The notes below the pieces were generated by a model, which was given only the letters and a program-made list of their open reading frames with translations, did no database searches and was not told the origin of the DNA. A stretch of DNA of 64,000 nucleotides from Acinetobacter corruptisaponis. Its GTDB lineage: Bacteria > Pseudomonadota > Gammaproteobacteria > Pseudomonadales > Moraxellaceae. The first letter of the stretch is position 1; each line of letters begins with the position of its first letter. Positions 40,873-51,217 of the stretch are shown piece after piece. The translations under genes were made by a program, and so were the position numbers. The stretch is from positions 3,281,962 to 3,345,961 of the forward strand of contig NZ_CP125669.1 in the NCBI RefSeq assembly GCF_030053775.1. Direction: 5' to 3'.

Positions 40873-41190
40873 ATGCAAGATACCAATGAACTACATCGAC
40901 AAATTCTGGAAGTGATTGCCCTCATTCCATATGGGACAGTGGCAAGTTATGGACAAATTGCCAAACTCGCAGGATTGCCTAAACATGCGCGTTTAGTGGG
41001 TTATGTTTTAAAGCATTTAGATAAGGAAAGCCAGATTCCGTGGTATCGAGTGATTAATTCACAGGGAAAAATCAGTGTCACCCGTATGGATGAGAAAGGA
41101 AATAATGTCCAACAGGATTTACTGGAAGCAGAGGGCGTGTACTTACTGAATGGTAAAGTCAGTTTAAAAAAATTTGGCTGGCAGCCTTGA
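40873..41190 (+). CDS. Alkyltransferase-like DNA-damage protein (MGMT fold, Trp in place of Cys)
   Basis: The 105-residue protein is the MGMT DNA-binding domain: IPYGTVASYGQIAKLAGLPKHARLVGYVL with the Arg finger (about 40), then IPWYRVINSQGKIS. The acceptor Cys of the PCHRV motif is replaced by Trp (about 57). Such ATL proteins bind O6-alkylguanine without repairing it and hand it to nucleotide excision repair. The length and residues match E. coli YbaZ-type ATLs. Confidence 0.9.
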   Translation: MQDTNELHRQILEVIALIPYGTVASYGQIAKLAGLPKHARLVGYVLKHLDKESQIPWYRVINSQGKISVTRMDEKGNNVQQDLLEAEGVYLLNGKVSLKKFGWQP

Positions 41191-41265
41191 GCAAATATTT
41201 CTAGCTCAATAATTTGAATCAAACAGGTATTAGACCAATGTTTTGATCCAATACCTGAATGGAAT

Positions 41266-41703
41266 TTAACGAACAATCAACACTGGAATATGGCTTTCAC
41301 CCAATACCTTTTGCGCTACACTACCTAAAATAAATTTCTTAAATCCTGTCCGTCCATGTGAACCCATAATAATCAAATCCGCACCCAGATTTTGAGCAGC
41401 ATTGATGATCTCTTGAGGTACAGAAAAACCTTCCAGAATTTGAGTTGCAACCGTTAAGCCCAGCTCTTCAAATTTCTTCTCGGCTTTTGCCAGATTTTCT
41501 TCCACATAACCACGAACACGCTCAATTAAATCATTGCTTTGACCAAATCGAACATAGGTATCGGCTAAATATGGGTCCAATGCCATCACCTCAACCACAG
41601 TAATTTCACTGTTGAGCGCTTTGGCAAGTTGAGCTGCTTGCTGAATGACATTGACCGAAATTTCTGAGTCATCAATCGCAACGAGGATTTTTTGATAAGT
41701 CAT
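41266..41703 (-). CDS. Universal stress protein, UspA family
   Basis: The 145-residue single Usp domain: YQKILVAIDDSEISVNVIQQA at the N-terminus and the ATP-binding signature GADLIIMGSHGRTGFKKFILGSVAQKVL near the C-terminus (G-2x-G-9x-G-S/T). It belongs to the ATP-binding subgroup and acts in the cytoplasm under stress. It is convergent with the alkyltransferase-like gene; a hairpin (CAGGTATT/AATACCTG, 41224-41257) lies between them. Confidence 0.9.
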   Translation of the reverse strand: MTYQKILVAIDDSEISVNVIQQAAQLAKALNSEITVVEVMALDPYLADTYVRFGQSNDLIERVRGYVEENLAKAEKKFEELGLTVATQILEGFSVPQEIINAAQNLGADLIIMGSHGRTGFKKFILGSVAQKVLGESHIPVLIVR

Positions 41704-41933
41704 GTTTATTACTCCTTATTATTCCATTTTAAGATTCAGCAGGTTTATAAATATTTGTATAAAATAAGATCTATATTTTTATGGTAACCCTATTCTTGAA
41801 AGAATAAAACCTAGTATTTTTATAGGGATAGAGAATTTACTTATCTGTATTTAGGAAAAATGGTTAAAATAAAATTATGTGAAATTTCTATGAATATGAG
41901 AAGTACAGGATATCAATAAGTTATCTTCATCAT

Positions 41934-42557
41934 TTATAAGTTTTCTTGAAGAAAACTCTTTAGATGATCAATATTATCTGTTTGTAACAGTTCACGTATT
42001 TTTAAAAATTGCCTTTCATCTAAATCATAAAGTTTGAGTGCAAGCAGTTTTTCTATATCTTGTGGAGAAAAGCGGTACTTCATTACTTTGGCGGGAACAC
42101 CAGCAACAATCGCATAGGGTGGTACATCCTGGGTAACCACAGCACCTGTTGCGACCACTGCTCCTTCACCAAGTTTTACTCCCTGCATAATCATGGCGCG
42201 ACTGCCAATCCAGCAACCATCTTCAATGATGGTATCTCCAGCAGGCAAAAAACTACGTGTATCAAAGGGAAAGGTTGAAATCCAGTCTGGTCGATGCAAC
42301 TGATTGCCACCCATCATAATCACACATTCGGCCCCAAAGCAGACAAAGTTGCCAATATAAAGCTGGTCAATCGGTTTATCTGGTGTGGAGGCTTTGTCAT
42401 GTAGATAACGCACCACACAACGCTCAAAACCCTGATCCCAATAGGCTGAATAATAAGAATAATTACCCTTGATATGAATATTGGGATTCTTCACTGTTTT
42501 AGAAATAAATTCGAATTCACACCAGTGTTTGACAGGAGAATTAATTGTGTTGGGCAT
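41934..42557 (-). CDS. CatB-related O-acetyltransferase (xenobiotic acetyltransferase type)
   Basis: The 207-residue protein has left-handed beta-helix hexapeptide repeats: LYIGNFVCFGAECVIMMGGNQ, IIEDGCWIGSRAMIMQGVKLGEGAVVATGAVVTQDVPPYAIVAGVPAKV. The DWISTFPF and HR motifs are typical of the Vat/CatB xenobiotic acetyltransferases. It uses acetyl-CoA to modify a hydroxyl group. Family members include streptogramin and chloramphenicol resistance enzymes, but many chromosomal ones act on unknown sugars, so resistance is not implied. It stands alone between regulators. Confidence 0.85.
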   Translation of the reverse strand: MPNTINSPVKHWCEFEFISKTVKNPNIHIKGNYSYYSAYWDQGFERCVVRYLHDKASTPDKPIDQLYIGNFVCFGAECVIMMGGNQLHRPDWISTFPFDTRSFLPAGDTIIEDGCWIGSRAMIMQGVKLGEGAVVATGAVVTQDVPPYAIVAGVPAKVMKYRFSPQDIEKLLALKLYDLDERQFLKIRELLQTDNIDHLKSFLQENL

Positions 42558-42819
42558 AGAGCATTAGAAAAATGAAAGGGCTGGATGCTGATCATTAAAA
42601 TTTTAGGCCTAGATTCAAAAATAATGAAAGCAGGGACAAAATTTACCTGATTCAGGTTTGAATAGGGTTATGAAAAAAACGATAAAGTTTAGCATTAATA
42701 TTCCGTAAAAGTGTTAACTCTTTTACAGACTGCTTCCTCTGCATTAAAACATACTTGGCTGGTGATTTTATTTCATAAAAATATTTATTTGAATTTATCT
42801 CCATAGAGGAAATAACGAT

Positions 42820-43788
42820 ATGAGCCAGTTAGACATTACTAGCCAGAAAAAGCCGAAATATGATTATCAGCATATTCAGGTAAAACCTGTCACAGGAAGA
42901 ATCGGTGCGGAAATTTCGGGTGTGGCACTCAGCGCAGCGTTAGATCAGGACGTTGTCAACGAAATCAATCAGGCATTGCTGGATTATAAAGTGGTGTTTT
43001 TTCGTGGACAGCAGCATCTGGACGATTTAGGGCAGGAAGCCTTTGCCCGATTGTTGGGAGAACCCCTGAATCATCCAAGTGTGCCAATCAAGGGCGGTAC
43101 TAAACACACCCTAGCGATTGATTCGCGTGATGGGCGTGCCTCATCATGGCATACTGACATTACCTTTCTGCCAAACTATCCGAAATACACCATTTTAAAA
43201 AACGTGGTTGCACCTGATGTTGGTGGTGATACCGTTTGGGCAAATACCACAGCAGCTTATGAAGACTTGACACCAGAACTGAAAACGCTGGCAGAAAGCC
43301 TGCGTGCAGTTCATACCAATGTTTATGATTATGCCAATAAGGCAGCTTCAGCGGCAGAGTCGGAGGGTCGTAAACTGTTTACCACTGCCGTTGAGATTGA
43401 GACTGAGCATCCATTGGTACGTGTACATCCTGAAACGGGTGAAAAAACCTTAGTGCTGGGGCATTTCTTTAAACAGTTTAGTGGTCTGAACAATGAAGAT
43501 TCACGTCTGCTGTTTACTTTATTCCAGAATCATATTGTACGCTGGGAAAATGTCGTGCGCTGGCGCTGGGCAGCGGGTGATGTGGCAATTTGGGATAACC
43601 GCGCCACACAACACCGCGCAATTGATGACTATGGCAGTGAGCTGAGAATTGCTTCACGCGTTACCTTGGAGGGTGATATTCCTGTTGGAGTGGATGGTCG
43701 TCCAAGTAAAATCATTAAAAATGTGGTCAATCAGGATATTAGTGAACTAAGAAAAGATGAGGGACGGATTTATAAAAAAGTTTCTTAG
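42820..43788 (+). CDS. TauD/TfdA-family 2-oxoglutarate dioxygenase (alkylsulfatase AtsK-like)
   Basis: The 322-residue protein starts its domain with VKPVTGRIGAEISGVALS. The Fe(II) ligands are His 111 and Asp 113 in SSWHTDITF and a distal His in DNRATQHRAIDDYG (about 269), with the oxoglutarate-binding Arg in LRIASR. GDTVWANTTAAYEDL is characteristic. It probably releases sulfite or sulfate from alkylsulfonates or alkylsulfates during sulfur starvation. No transporter genes are next to it. Confidence 0.87.
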   Translation: MSQLDITSQKKPKYDYQHIQVKPVTGRIGAEISGVALSAALDQDVVNEINQALLDYKVVFFRGQQHLDDLGQEAFARLLGEPLNHPSVPIKGGTKHTLAIDSRDGRASSWHTDITFLPNYPKYTILKNVVAPDVGGDTVWANTTAAYEDLTPELKTLAESLRAVHTNVYDYANKAASAAESEGRKLFTTAVEIETEHPLVRVHPETGEKTLVLGHFFKQFSGLNNEDSRLLFTLFQNHIVRWENVVRWRWAAGDVAIWDNRATQHRAIDDYGSELRIASRVTLEGDIPVGVDGRPSKIIKNVVNQDISELRKDEGRIYKKVS

Positions 43789-43910
43789 CCATAAGCCAGT
43801 CTTGCCTTGGGAAATTCATAAAAATGGATAAAATTAGTGAAAAATAATCGTTTGTTTGTATAAGCAATGGACCTAGTATTTTGTAGATATTAGGTCCCTT
43901 TTGAATAAAT

Positions 43911-44630
43911 ATGCTTGCCATTGGTAATGTCTCCAACGCTAGACAAAGGCTGGAATTGATTCTGGAGCAGGATGATGTCTTTAAGGCATTTGCTTCTGAT
44001 ACCCAACAATTACTATTGCAGCAGGTCTCTTTTCGCCGTTTTCGATTTGGACAGTTGATTTTGAGTCATCAGCAGACGGTGGCGGATATCTATGTTTTGC
44101 TAAATGGTTCTTTACAGGTGGGCTGGTTACAGAATAATGGACAGCTTAAGGTAGTGAATTATACAGCCAACTATTCAGCTTTTAATCTGGTGTCATTTTT
44201 GCAGAAAAAACCTGTCAATTATGATTTTTTTGCAGTGGAACAGGTCGATATTGCGGTCTTGTCGGGACAGATTTTTTTAGAACAGTTACAACAGCAGCCA
44301 CAGGCAATGTGGCAGATTTTACAATTGCTCAGCCAGCGTATGTATAGCCTGTTTGAGCAGTCCAGATATACCCATACCGCCAATTCTACCCAGCATATTG
44401 CCTACTATCTTGAGCAGCTTGCCAGACAATATGGCAAGGAAAGCAATAATCGCTGTTCCATTCGCCTACGGATGACGCAACAGGATTTTGCTGAGTTATT
44501 TGGTATTTCAAGACAGACCTTGGCAAAAAAACTGCAACCATTTTTAAGGCAGGGTATCCTGGAATGGAATTATAGCCAGATCCATATTCTGGATATTCAG
44601 CAACTTAGACAGTTATGCAAGTTGGAATAA
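43911..44630 (+). CDS. Crp/Fnr-family transcriptional regulator
   Basis: The 239-residue protein has an N-terminal cyclic-nucleotide-binding-like beta-roll (FRRFRFGQLILSHQQTVADIYVLLNGSLQVGW, about 40-80), a long dimer helix, and a C-terminal Crp-type winged helix (RMTQQDFAELFGISRQTLAKKLQPFLRQGILEW, about 185-218). The N-terminal Cys needed for an Fnr iron-sulfur cluster are missing and the cAMP pocket residues are not obvious. The signal is therefore unknown. It may regulate the dioxygenase gene before it. Confidence 0.8.
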   Translation: MLAIGNVSNARQRLELILEQDDVFKAFASDTQQLLLQQVSFRRFRFGQLILSHQQTVADIYVLLNGSLQVGWLQNNGQLKVVNYTANYSAFNLVSFLQKKPVNYDFFAVEQVDIAVLSGQIFLEQLQQQPQAMWQILQLLSQRMYSLFEQSRYTHTANSTQHIAYYLEQLARQYGKESNNRCSIRLRMTQQDFAELFGISRQTLAKKLQPFLRQGILEWNYSQIHILDIQQLRQLCKLE

Positions 44631-44660
44631 GACTTTATAATTAAAGCGATATTTGTAAAA

Positions 44661-44693
44661 TATAAAAAACAAAACCCCTCAAATTGAGGGGTT
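44661..44693 (-). terminator. greA terminator
   Basis: AACCCCTC and GAGGGGTT with loop AAATT, followed on the minus strand by TTTGTTTTTTA, 18 bases after the greA stop. Confidence 0.82.
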
Positions 44694-44710
44694 AAGATTA
44701 TGTAGGAATA

Positions 44711-45187
44711 CTACAGGTATTCCACACTGATAATTTCGTATTCAACTTCACCTTGCGGTGTCTGAATTTTTGCCTCATCACCCTCGTTTTTGCCTAACAG
44801 GCCACGGGCGATTGGGGAGTTAACGGAGATTTTATTGATTTTAAAATCTGCTTCGTCATCACCTACGATCTTATAAGTTTTACGCTCTTCTGTGTCCAGG
44901 TTCTCGATGGTGACAGTCACACCAAAAACCACACGGCCTGTTTGCTCAAGTTCCTTAACATCAATCACCTGACAAGCGCCAAGCTTTCCTTCGATGTCCT
45001 GGATACGGCCTTCACAGAAACCCTGTTGTTCACGGGCTGCATGGTATTCAGCATTTTCCTTGAGGTCACCGTGTTCACGGGCCTCAGCAATCGCCTGTGT
45101 GATGCGAGGGCGGTCCACTGTTTTTAACTGTTGTAATTCTTTCTCTAAGGCAGCCTTGCCTTCAGGAGTCATTGGATAACGTTGCAT
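44711..45187 (-). CDS. greA: Transcription elongation factor GreA
   Basis: A 158-residue protein of normal length. The N-terminal coiled coil is [49 protein letters not shown], with the acidic tip (D41/E44 equivalents in [13 protein letters not shown]). The C-terminal FKBP-like domain has [20 protein letters not shown]. It enters the RNA polymerase secondary channel and stimulates cleavage of backtracked transcripts. It is downstream of carB, separated by the carB terminator. Confidence 0.97.
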   Translation of the reverse strand: MQRYPMTPEGKAALEKELQQLKTVDRPRITQAIAEAREHGDLKENAEYHAAREQQGFCEGRIQDIEGKLGACQVIDVKELEQTGRVVFGVTVTIENLDTEERKTYKIVGDDEADFKINKISVNSPIARGLLGKNEGDEAKIQTPQGEVEYEIISVEYL

Positions 45188-45227
45188 TTTAGTCCCCTCT
45201 AAATTGGTTGGGAAAATACAGGATTAA

Positions 45228-45264
45228 AAAAAGAAAAAGCCCGCCACCGATAAGGTGGCGGGGC
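45228..45264 (-). terminator. carAB terminator
   Basis: On the minus strand GCCCCGCCACC pairs with GGTGGCGGGC around TTATC, followed by TTTTTCTTTTTTT, 15 bases after the carB stop. Confidence 0.92.
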
Positions 45265-45278
45265 TTATCGGTACAGAA

Positions 45279-48200
45279 TTAACCTACAGTTTGTAAATCT
45301 TGCAAGCGGTAAACATCCATTGGCAATTTCACGGCAAATGCTTGGCAAACCGCCTCTGCGCCATTGATGGTCGTGGTGTAATACACTTTGCCTTGTAGGG
45401 CAGCACGACGAATCATTGCAGAATCATATTGAGCCTGTTTGCCTTCAGTGGTGTTGACAATAAGATGAATTTCACCATTTTTCAAGCGGTCAACAATATG
45501 TGGACGGCCTTCGGTGACTTTATTCACAGATTCACATTCCAAACCTGCTTCTTTAAGCACGCGATAGGTACCACCTGTTGCAACCAGTTTAAAGCCATAC
45601 TGGATTAACTGCTTGGCAATGTTTGCAATGTATTTCTTGTCCGATTCACGAACTGACAGGAATGCATGCTTCACTTCACCTTCAGTCGGCAAGCCTGGTA
45701 AACGTTCATTTGAGCCAAGTACAGCCTTATAGAAAGCTTCACCAAATGTTGTACCAACACCCATCACTTCACCTGTAGACTTCATCTCAGGCCCAAGCAT
45801 TGGGTCAACACCCTGGAATTTAGCAAACGGGAACACCGCTTCTTTCACTGCAAAGTGGGTCGGAATGATTTCCTTGGTGAAACCTTGCGACTCAAGTGAT
45901 TGACCCGCCATACAGCGTGCCGCTACTTTTGCCAAAGACTCACCAATACATTTCGATACGAAAGGTACAGTACGGGATGCACGTGGGTTCACTTCAAGGA
46001 TGTAAATATCATCACCCTTTACGGCAAACTGAACGTTCATCAAACCGACAACGCCAAGCTCTTTTGCCATGGCAACAGTCTGACGGCGCATTTCGTCCTG
46101 AACTTCCTGTGAAAGCGAGTACGGTGGAATTGAACATGCTGAGTCACCAGAGTGAATCCCTGCCTGTTCAATGTGCTGCATAATCCCGCCGATCACCACA
46201 TCTTTACCGTCAGATACGCAGTCCACGTCAACTTCAGTTGCATCGTCAAGGAAACGATCCAGCAGGACAGGGGCTTCATTCGATGCCTGAACTGCTTCAC
46301 GAAGATAACGTTTTAACTCATCTTCGTTATACACGATTTCCATTGCACGGCCACCCAATACATAAGATGGACGAACAACCAGTGGATAGCCCACTTTAGC
46401 CGCTTCTGAAATACCTTCTTCAGCAGATTTGACAATGCTGTTGTTTGGTTGGCGAAGCTGTAGACGTTGAATCATTTGCTGGAAACGTTCACGGTCTTCT
46501 GCACGGTCAATCGCATCAGGTGAAGTTCCAATAATTGGTGTACCTGCTTCTTCCAAGGCACGCGCCAATTTCAAAGGAGTTTGACCACCGTACTGTACGA
46601 TCACGCCTTTTGGCTTCTCGGTACGAACGATTTCAAGGACATCTTCAAGTGTTACAGGCTCGAAGTACAAACGGTCAGATGTGTCGTAGTCAGTTGAAAC
46701 CGTTTCAGGGTTACAGTTGACCATGATGGTTTCATAACCATCTTCACGCATTGCAAGGGCAGCGTGTACACAGCAGTAGTCAAACTCAATCCCTTGACCA
46801 ATACGGTTAGGGCCACCACCAATCACCATGATCTTGTCACGGCTGGATGGATTGGCTTCACATTCCTCATCGTAAGTTGAGTACATATATGCCGTACCAG
46901 ATTCAAACTCGGCAGCACAGGTATCAACACGTTTGTAAACTGGGTATACACCCAGGTTCCAGCGATGCTTACGGAATTGCTTTTGTGAAATACCCATCAA
47001 ATCGGCAATACGCAGGTCAGATAAACCTTTACGTTTAAATGCACGAATGTTATCGACATTTAAATCGCCAAAACCTAAAGTTTTGATTTGATTTTCAGTT
47101 TTTACGATGTCTTCGATCTGGATCAGGAACCAGCGGTCAATCTTGGTTGCTTCAAATACGTCATCTAAAGAGAAACCGTGGCGGAATGCATCTGCCACAT
47201 ACCAGATACGCTCTGGGCCTGGCACTTTAAGTTCTTTTAAGATAACGTCTTTGGCATTGGCTGTACCCGCTTCAACTTTTTCATCAAAGCCACTTACACC
47301 CACTTCTAGACCACGAAGTGCTTTTTGAACCGATTCCTGAAAGTTACGGCCAATCGCCATGACTTCACCCACAGATTTCATCTGAGTGGTCAATACAGGC
47401 TCAGCTTGTGGGAATTTCTCGAAGTTAAAACGAGGGATTTTCGTTACAACATAGTCAATGGATGGCTCAAAAGATGCAGGAGTAATGCCGCCAGTGATGT
47501 CATTTTTCAACTCATCAAGGGTATAACCCACCGCAAGTTTCGCAGCGATTTTCGCAATTGGAAAACCTGTTGCCTTGGATGCAAGTGCAGATGAACGAGA
47601 AACACGCGGGTTCATCTCAATCACGACCATACGGCCATCTTTCGGGTTGATACCGAACTGAACGTTTGAACCACCTGTTTCCACACCGATTTCACGAAGA
47701 ACCGCAACCGATGCATTACGCATGATCTGGTATTCTTTGTCGGTCAAGGTTTGCGCAGGCGCAACCGTGATCGAGTCACCTGTGTGTACGCCCATTGGGT
47801 CGAAGTTTTCAATCGCACAGACGATGATACAGTTGTCGTTTTTGTCACGAACAACTTCCATCTCGTATTCTTTCCAGCCAATTAAAGATTCATCAATCAA
47901 TAATTGTTTGGTTGGTGAAAGATCAAAACCACGTTCACAGATTTCAATAAATTCTTCTTTATTGTATGCGATACCGCCACCAGAACCACCCATGGTGAAT
48001 GATGGACGGATGATCACTGGAAAACCGAAACGGGACTGGATTTCCAGCGCATGTTCCATGCTTTCAGCAACATCGGCACGAGGACATTCCAAACCGATCT
48101 TACGCATGGCGATATCAAACAGTTTACGATCTTCTGCTTTTTCAATCGCTTCTTTAGATGCGCCAATCAATTCAACATTATATTTTTCTAAAATACCGTT

Positions 48201-48512
48201 GGCATCGAGTGCAAGTGCACAGTTTAATGCTGTTTGACCGCCCATGGTTGGCAGAACCGCATCTGGACGCTCTTTTTCAATGATCTGTGAAACTGTCTGC
48301 CAGGTGATTGGCTCAATATAGGTTGCATCTGCCATTGAAGGGTCAGTCATGATGGTCGCTGGATTCGAGTTGACCAAAATAACACGGTAGCCTTCTTCAC
48401 GAAGTGCTTTACATGCTTGCGCACCTGAGTAGTCAAACTCACACGCCTGACCAATGACAATAGGACCAGCACCAATAATTAAGATGCTTTTAATATCCGT
48501 ACGTTTAGGCAT
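45279..48512 (-). CDS. carB: Carbamoyl-phosphate synthase large subunit
   Basis: A full-length 1077-residue protein with two ATP-grasp halves: [24 protein letters not shown] (about 13-36) and [25 protein letters not shown] (about 560-585). Each is followed by ATP-grasp signatures ([24 protein letters not shown]), and a C-terminal MGS-like allosteric domain follows ([13 protein letters not shown]). It makes carbamoyl phosphate from bicarbonate, ATP and CarA-supplied ammonia for pyrimidines and arginine. It is 14 bases after carA. Confidence 0.98.
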   Translation of the reverse strand: MPKRTDIKSILIIGAGPIVIGQACEFDYSGAQACKALREEGYRVILVNSNPATIMTDPSMADATYIEPITWQTVSQIIEKERPDAVLPTMGGQTALNCALALDANGILEKYNVELIGASKEAIEKAEDRKLFDIAMRKIGLECPRADVAESMEHALEIQSRFGFPVIIRPSFTMGGSGGGIAYNKEEFIEICERGFDLSPTKQLLIDESLIGWKEYEMEVVRDKNDNCIIVCAIENFDPMGVHTGDSITVAPAQTLTDKEYQIMRNASVAVLREIGVETGGSNVQFGINPKDGRMVVIEMNPRVSRSSALASKATGFPIAKIAAKLAVGYTLDELKNDITGGITPASFEPSIDYVVTKIPRFNFEKFPQAEPVLTTQMKSVGEVMAIGRNFQESVQKALRGLEVGVSGFDEKVEAGTANAKDVILKELKVPGPERIWYVADAFRHGFSLDDVFEATKIDRWFLIQIEDIVKTENQIKTLGFGDLNVDNIRAFKRKGLSDLRIADLMGISQKQFRKHRWNLGVYPVYKRVDTCAAEFESGTAYMYSTYDEECEANPSSRDKIMVIGGGPNRIGQGIEFDYCCVHAALAMREDGYETIMVNCNPETVSTDYDTSDRLYFEPVTLEDVLEIVRTEKPKGVIVQYGGQTPLKLARALEEAGTPIIGTSPDAIDRAEDRERFQQMIQRLQLRQPNNSIVKSAEEGISEAAKVGYPLVVRPSYVLGGRAMEIVYNEDELKRYLREAVQASNEAPVLLDRFLDDATEVDVDCVSDGKDVVIGGIMQHIEQAGIHSGDSACSIPPYSLSQEVQDEMRRQTVAMAKELGVVGLMNVQFAVKGDDIYILEVNPRASRTVPFVSKCIGESLAKVAARCMAGQSLESQGFTKEIIPTHFAVKEAVFPFAKFQGVDPMLGPEMKSTGEVMGVGTTFGEAFYKAVLGSNERLPGLPTEGEVKHAFLSVRESDKKYIANIAKQLIQYGFKLVATGGTYRVLKEAGLECESVNKVTEGRPHIVDRLKNGEIHLIVNTTEGKQAQYDSAMIRRAALQGKVYYTTTINGAEAVCQAFAVKLPMDVYRLQDLQTVG

Positions 48513-48526
48513 TATTCGCTCCTTAA

Positions 48527-49666
48527 TTACTTCTTAGCTGCTTCAATCAGTTCGATGAAATGATCGAACAATGGCGCACAGTCATGTGGACCAGGGCTGG
48601 CTTCAGGGTGACCCTGGAAGCTGAATGCTGGTTTGTCCGTACGATGAATACCTTGGTTTGTACCATCAAACAGTGAACGGTGTGTCACCTTTAAGTTTGT
48701 AGGTAAAGTGCTTTCATCGACAGCAAAGCCGTGGTTCTGCGAAGTGATCATCACTGTACCATTCTCAAGGTTTTGTACAGGATGGTTCGCACCATGATGT
48801 CCATGATTCATTTTCATGGTCTTTGCGCCAGAAGCGAGTGCCAAAATCTGGTGACCCAAACAAATGCCAAATACTGGCAGGTTTGTGGTTTCAACAAGGG
48901 TTTTCACCGCTTCAATCGCATAGTCACATGCCGCTGGATCACCAGGACCATTTGACAGGAATACCCCATCTGGATTCAAGGCAAGCACTTTTTCAGCAGG
49001 GGTTTGTGCAGGAACAACAGTCAATTTACAACCACGGTCTGTCAGCATACGTAAGATGTTGGTTTTGACACCATAATCGTATGCCACAACATGATATTTT
49101 AATTCAGGTTGGGTAAAGCCCTGACCTAAAGCCCAGGAACCCTCGGTCCATTCAAAACCTTCAGGATCACAGCATTCTTTTGCGAGGTCTAAACCATTTA
49201 AGCCGCCGAATGCACGCGCTTTTGCAATGGCTTCTTCTTCTGTAATATTTTCGCCAGCGAGGATACAGCCATTTTGCGCGCCCTTGTCACGTAAGATACG
49301 GGTCAATTTACGTGTATCAATATCACCGATGGCAACAACATTGTGTTGTTCCAGATATTCGCTCAGCGATTGTTCAGAACGGAAGTTGCTGTGTAATAAA
49401 GGGAGATCACGAATAATCAAACCATTCGCCCATACCTTATGGATGCGACCTGATTCAACGTCTTCACTATTACAGCCAGTATTTCCAATATGAGGATAAG
49501 TCAGCGTCACAAGTTGTTGTGCGTAACTTGGATCAGTCAAAATTTCCTGATAACCAGTCATGGCGGTATTAAAAACGACTTCACCAGTCGTACTACCCGA
49601 TGCACCGATAGACGTTCCTTTAAAGACCGTTCCATCTGCGAGGGCTAAAATGGCGGGGGTGCTCAA
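48527..49666 (-). CDS. carA: Carbamoyl-phosphate synthase small subunit
   Basis: The 379-residue protein has the N-terminal CarA domain ([24 protein letters not shown]) and a class I glutamine amidotransferase domain with [17 protein letters not shown] (catalytic Cys about 271) and [11 protein letters not shown] (His, Glu). The start is TTG at 49666 (TTG AGC ACC), with AGGAG eight bases upstream; TTG is also used by E. coli carA. It hydrolyses glutamine and channels ammonia to CarB. Confidence 0.97.
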   Translation of the reverse strand: MSTPAILALADGTVFKGTSIGASGSTTGEVVFNTAMTGYQEILTDPSYAQQLVTLTYPHIGNTGCNSEDVESGRIHKVWANGLIIRDLPLLHSNFRSEQSLSEYLEQHNVVAIGDIDTRKLTRILRDKGAQNGCILAGENITEEEAIAKARAFGGLNGLDLAKECCDPEGFEWTEGSWALGQGFTQPELKYHVVAYDYGVKTNILRMLTDRGCKLTVVPAQTPAEKVLALNPDGVFLSNGPGDPAACDYAIEAVKTLVETTNLPVFGICLGHQILALASGAKTMKMNHGHHGANHPVQNLENGTVMITSQNHGFAVDESTLPTNLKVTHRSLFDGTNQGIHRTDKPAFSFQGHPEASPGPHDCAPLFDHFIELIEAAKK

Positions 49667-49704
49667 ACCAAAGCTCCTGAACTAAAACCACAAAAATAGG
49701 GCTG

Positions 49705-49776
49705 TAAAAAAGCGAGTAGACATAAAAAAAGGCAGGCTGTCTTAAAAAAACATGCCCTCCTTCTGGTCTGCTCGCT
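49705..49776 (-). promoter_or_regulatory. Terminator-like hairpin in the carA leader
   Basis: On the minus strand AGCGAGCAGAC (49776-49766) pairs with GTCTACTCGCT (49721-49711), one mismatch in 11, followed by TTTTTT, 38 bases before the carA TTG. The loop holds two T runs (TTTTTTT). This looks like a transcription attenuator for the operon. Confidence 0.55.
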
Positions 49777-50026
49777 TGTAACTTAACAGCGCATTATACG
49801 CATGAGTAGGTGAAAAGTCTATGTGTTTTGTCTATTAAAGTCAGGAATTGGTGTTTTTCTTTTATAAGTTTAAATGGACAGGTGTCTATTGCAAAATCAG
49901 TCATTCTTATAAATATATCATGAGATATTATGCAAATTGTCTAACAATTTTTTAGGGCTTTAGGTAGAAAGGGCTTTATCTTATATATAGCCAAAAAAGC
50001 AACAATCAATATAGAGGGGAATCAAA

Positions 50027-50605
50027 ATGGCTGAAAATCAAACTGCAACAACTGTAACTGAAGAAGTGAAAGGAACAGTCGTGGCAAAAACTGCGAAAGC
50101 TAAAGAAGTTGTAGCAGAAAAAACGGCTGAGGTAAAAGAGGCTGTTGCTGAGAAAACGGCAAAAGCGAAAGAAGTCGTTGCTGAAAAAACCGCTGAAGTG
50201 AAAGAAGTGGTTGCAGAGCAGACAGCAAAAGCGAAAGAGGTGATTGCTGAGACTCAGGAACAGGCGAAAGAAGTCATTGCTGAAACTCAGGAAAAAATTG
50301 AAGCTGAAGCAAAAGAACTCAATGATGCTGTTCAAAATCAGTTTGCACAAATCAAGCAAGACATTTTACAGCGTATTGAAGTGATCAAGGCTCAGTTTAA
50401 CTTGTCTCAAGAAGACCTGGTTGAATTTAAGAATGCCTTGAAAACTGAGTTAAACGCTTTAGTGGAAGACTTAAGCAAAGTCAGCAAAGAACTGAAAGAT
50501 GACATTAGCCAGATTTCAGTAAAACACAAAGACACTTTGACTGAGAGCTTTAAACGTACCAAAGAACAGGCAGTTGAAGCTTGGAATAAGGTGCGTGCAA
50601 GCTAA
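50027..50605 (+). CDS. Repetitive coiled-coil protein (phasin/LEA-like)
   Basis: The 192-residue protein has tandem helical repeats of 11-22 residues in its first half: KAKEVVAEKTAEVKE, AVAEKTAKAKEVVAEKTAEVKE, VVAEQTAKAKEVIAE and TQEQAKEVIAETQEK, rich in Ala, Lys and Glu. A second helical part follows (QFAQIKQDILQRIEVIKAQFNLSQEDLVEFKNAL). There is no signal peptide or Cys. Such amphipathic repeats occur in phasins, apolipoprotein-like and LEA-like stress proteins. Binding to granules, membranes or proteins is possible, but no role is assigned. AGAGGGG ribosome site. Confidence 0.7.
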   Translation: MAENQTATTVTEEVKGTVVAKTAKAKEVVAEKTAEVKEAVAEKTAKAKEVVAEKTAEVKEVVAEQTAKAKEVIAETQEQAKEVIAETQEKIEAEAKELNDAVQNQFAQIKQDILQRIEVIKAQFNLSQEDLVEFKNALKTELNALVEDLSKVSKELKDDISQISVKHKDTLTESFKRTKEQAVEAWNKVRAS

Positions 50606-50622
50606 GTAATCGCTTGCCAATA

Positions 50623-50653
50623 AAAAAGCGAGAATTGAGTTCTCGCTTTTTTT
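50623..50653 (+). terminator. Terminator after the repetitive protein
   Basis: AAAAAGCGAGAA and TTCTCGCTTTTT arms enclose TTGAG. It can also serve the opposite-strand gene ending at 50678. Confidence 0.92.
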
Positions 50654-50677
50654 GTTTTTTAGACTTATTAAAAAAAG

Positions 50678-51214
50678 TTAAAACTGATGCAGCCAATCCC
50701 GTTTGTTATGGAAATCGGCCTGAGGGCTGCTATGCTGCATTGCAAAGTAATGCGTGCCTTGAGTGGTATTTAACACTGCGGTTAAACCAAGATACAGGTC
50801 AGCCCATTTCAATTTATTTTGCTGCATAAACTGGGACAAATCCAGACTGACATTTAAGCCATAGTGAGTACGCTGTAAATGGTTCAACTCAATATCATAG
50901 GCAGCTACGGGCGGCATATTTTCAGGAAAGCGATATTCTTCAAATTGATAGGCCTGCCATGCCTGAGAGGGGGAGAGATTGATTTCACGATAGAAATCCT
51001 CATCTTTCACACCAATAAAAATCTCAAAGCAGGTCTGTTCCCATAAAAAGTCACGGCGGGGGTGTGCCGAAACCTGATCGGGATAAATCAGAAACTGATT
51101 TGGGTCACGCACCCAGAAACCAACATTCACAGTTGCTGGTGTTTGCTGCTCAATCGCCCCAACCACCGTAATGGCGTTAAAGCGATCAAAAGCCGACAAT
51201 TCATAACTTGCCAT
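50678..51214 (-). CDS. DOMON-like domain protein
   Basis: The 178-residue protein is a single beta-sandwich-like domain: ALVGAIEQQ-type start, then VNVGFWVRDPNQFLIYPD, FLWEQTCFEIFIGVKDEDFYREINLSPSQAWQAYQFEEYR. It lacks a signal peptide. WEQTCFEIFI and YREINLSPSQ are the signature of the DOMON-like family, related to carbohydrate-binding modules. The ligand is unknown. It lies three bases downstream of yhbY, so the two are co-transcribed. Confidence 0.72.
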   Translation of the reverse strand: MASYELSAFDRFNAITVVGAIEQQTPATVNVGFWVRDPNQFLIYPDQVSAHPRRDFLWEQTCFEIFIGVKDEDFYREINLSPSQAWQAYQFEEYRFPENMPPVAAYDIELNHLQRTHYGLNVSLDLSQFMQQNKLKWADLYLGLTAVLNTTQGTHYFAMQHSSPQADFHNKRDWLHQF

Positions 51215-51217
51215 TGC

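Noticed and set aside
45896..48237. Several plus-strand frames opposite carB
   Set aside because: All are antisense to a highly conserved core gene and lack ribosome sites.
50041..50300. Tandem repeats suggesting a CRISPR-like array
   Set aside because: They are in-frame coding repeats of an Ala/Lys/Glu protein with no unique spacers.
50006..50359. Phe/Ser-rich minus-strand frame of 117 codons
   Set aside because: It is the reverse of the Ala/Lys/Glu repeats of the coiled-coil gene, which creates an artificial Phe/Leu-rich frame.
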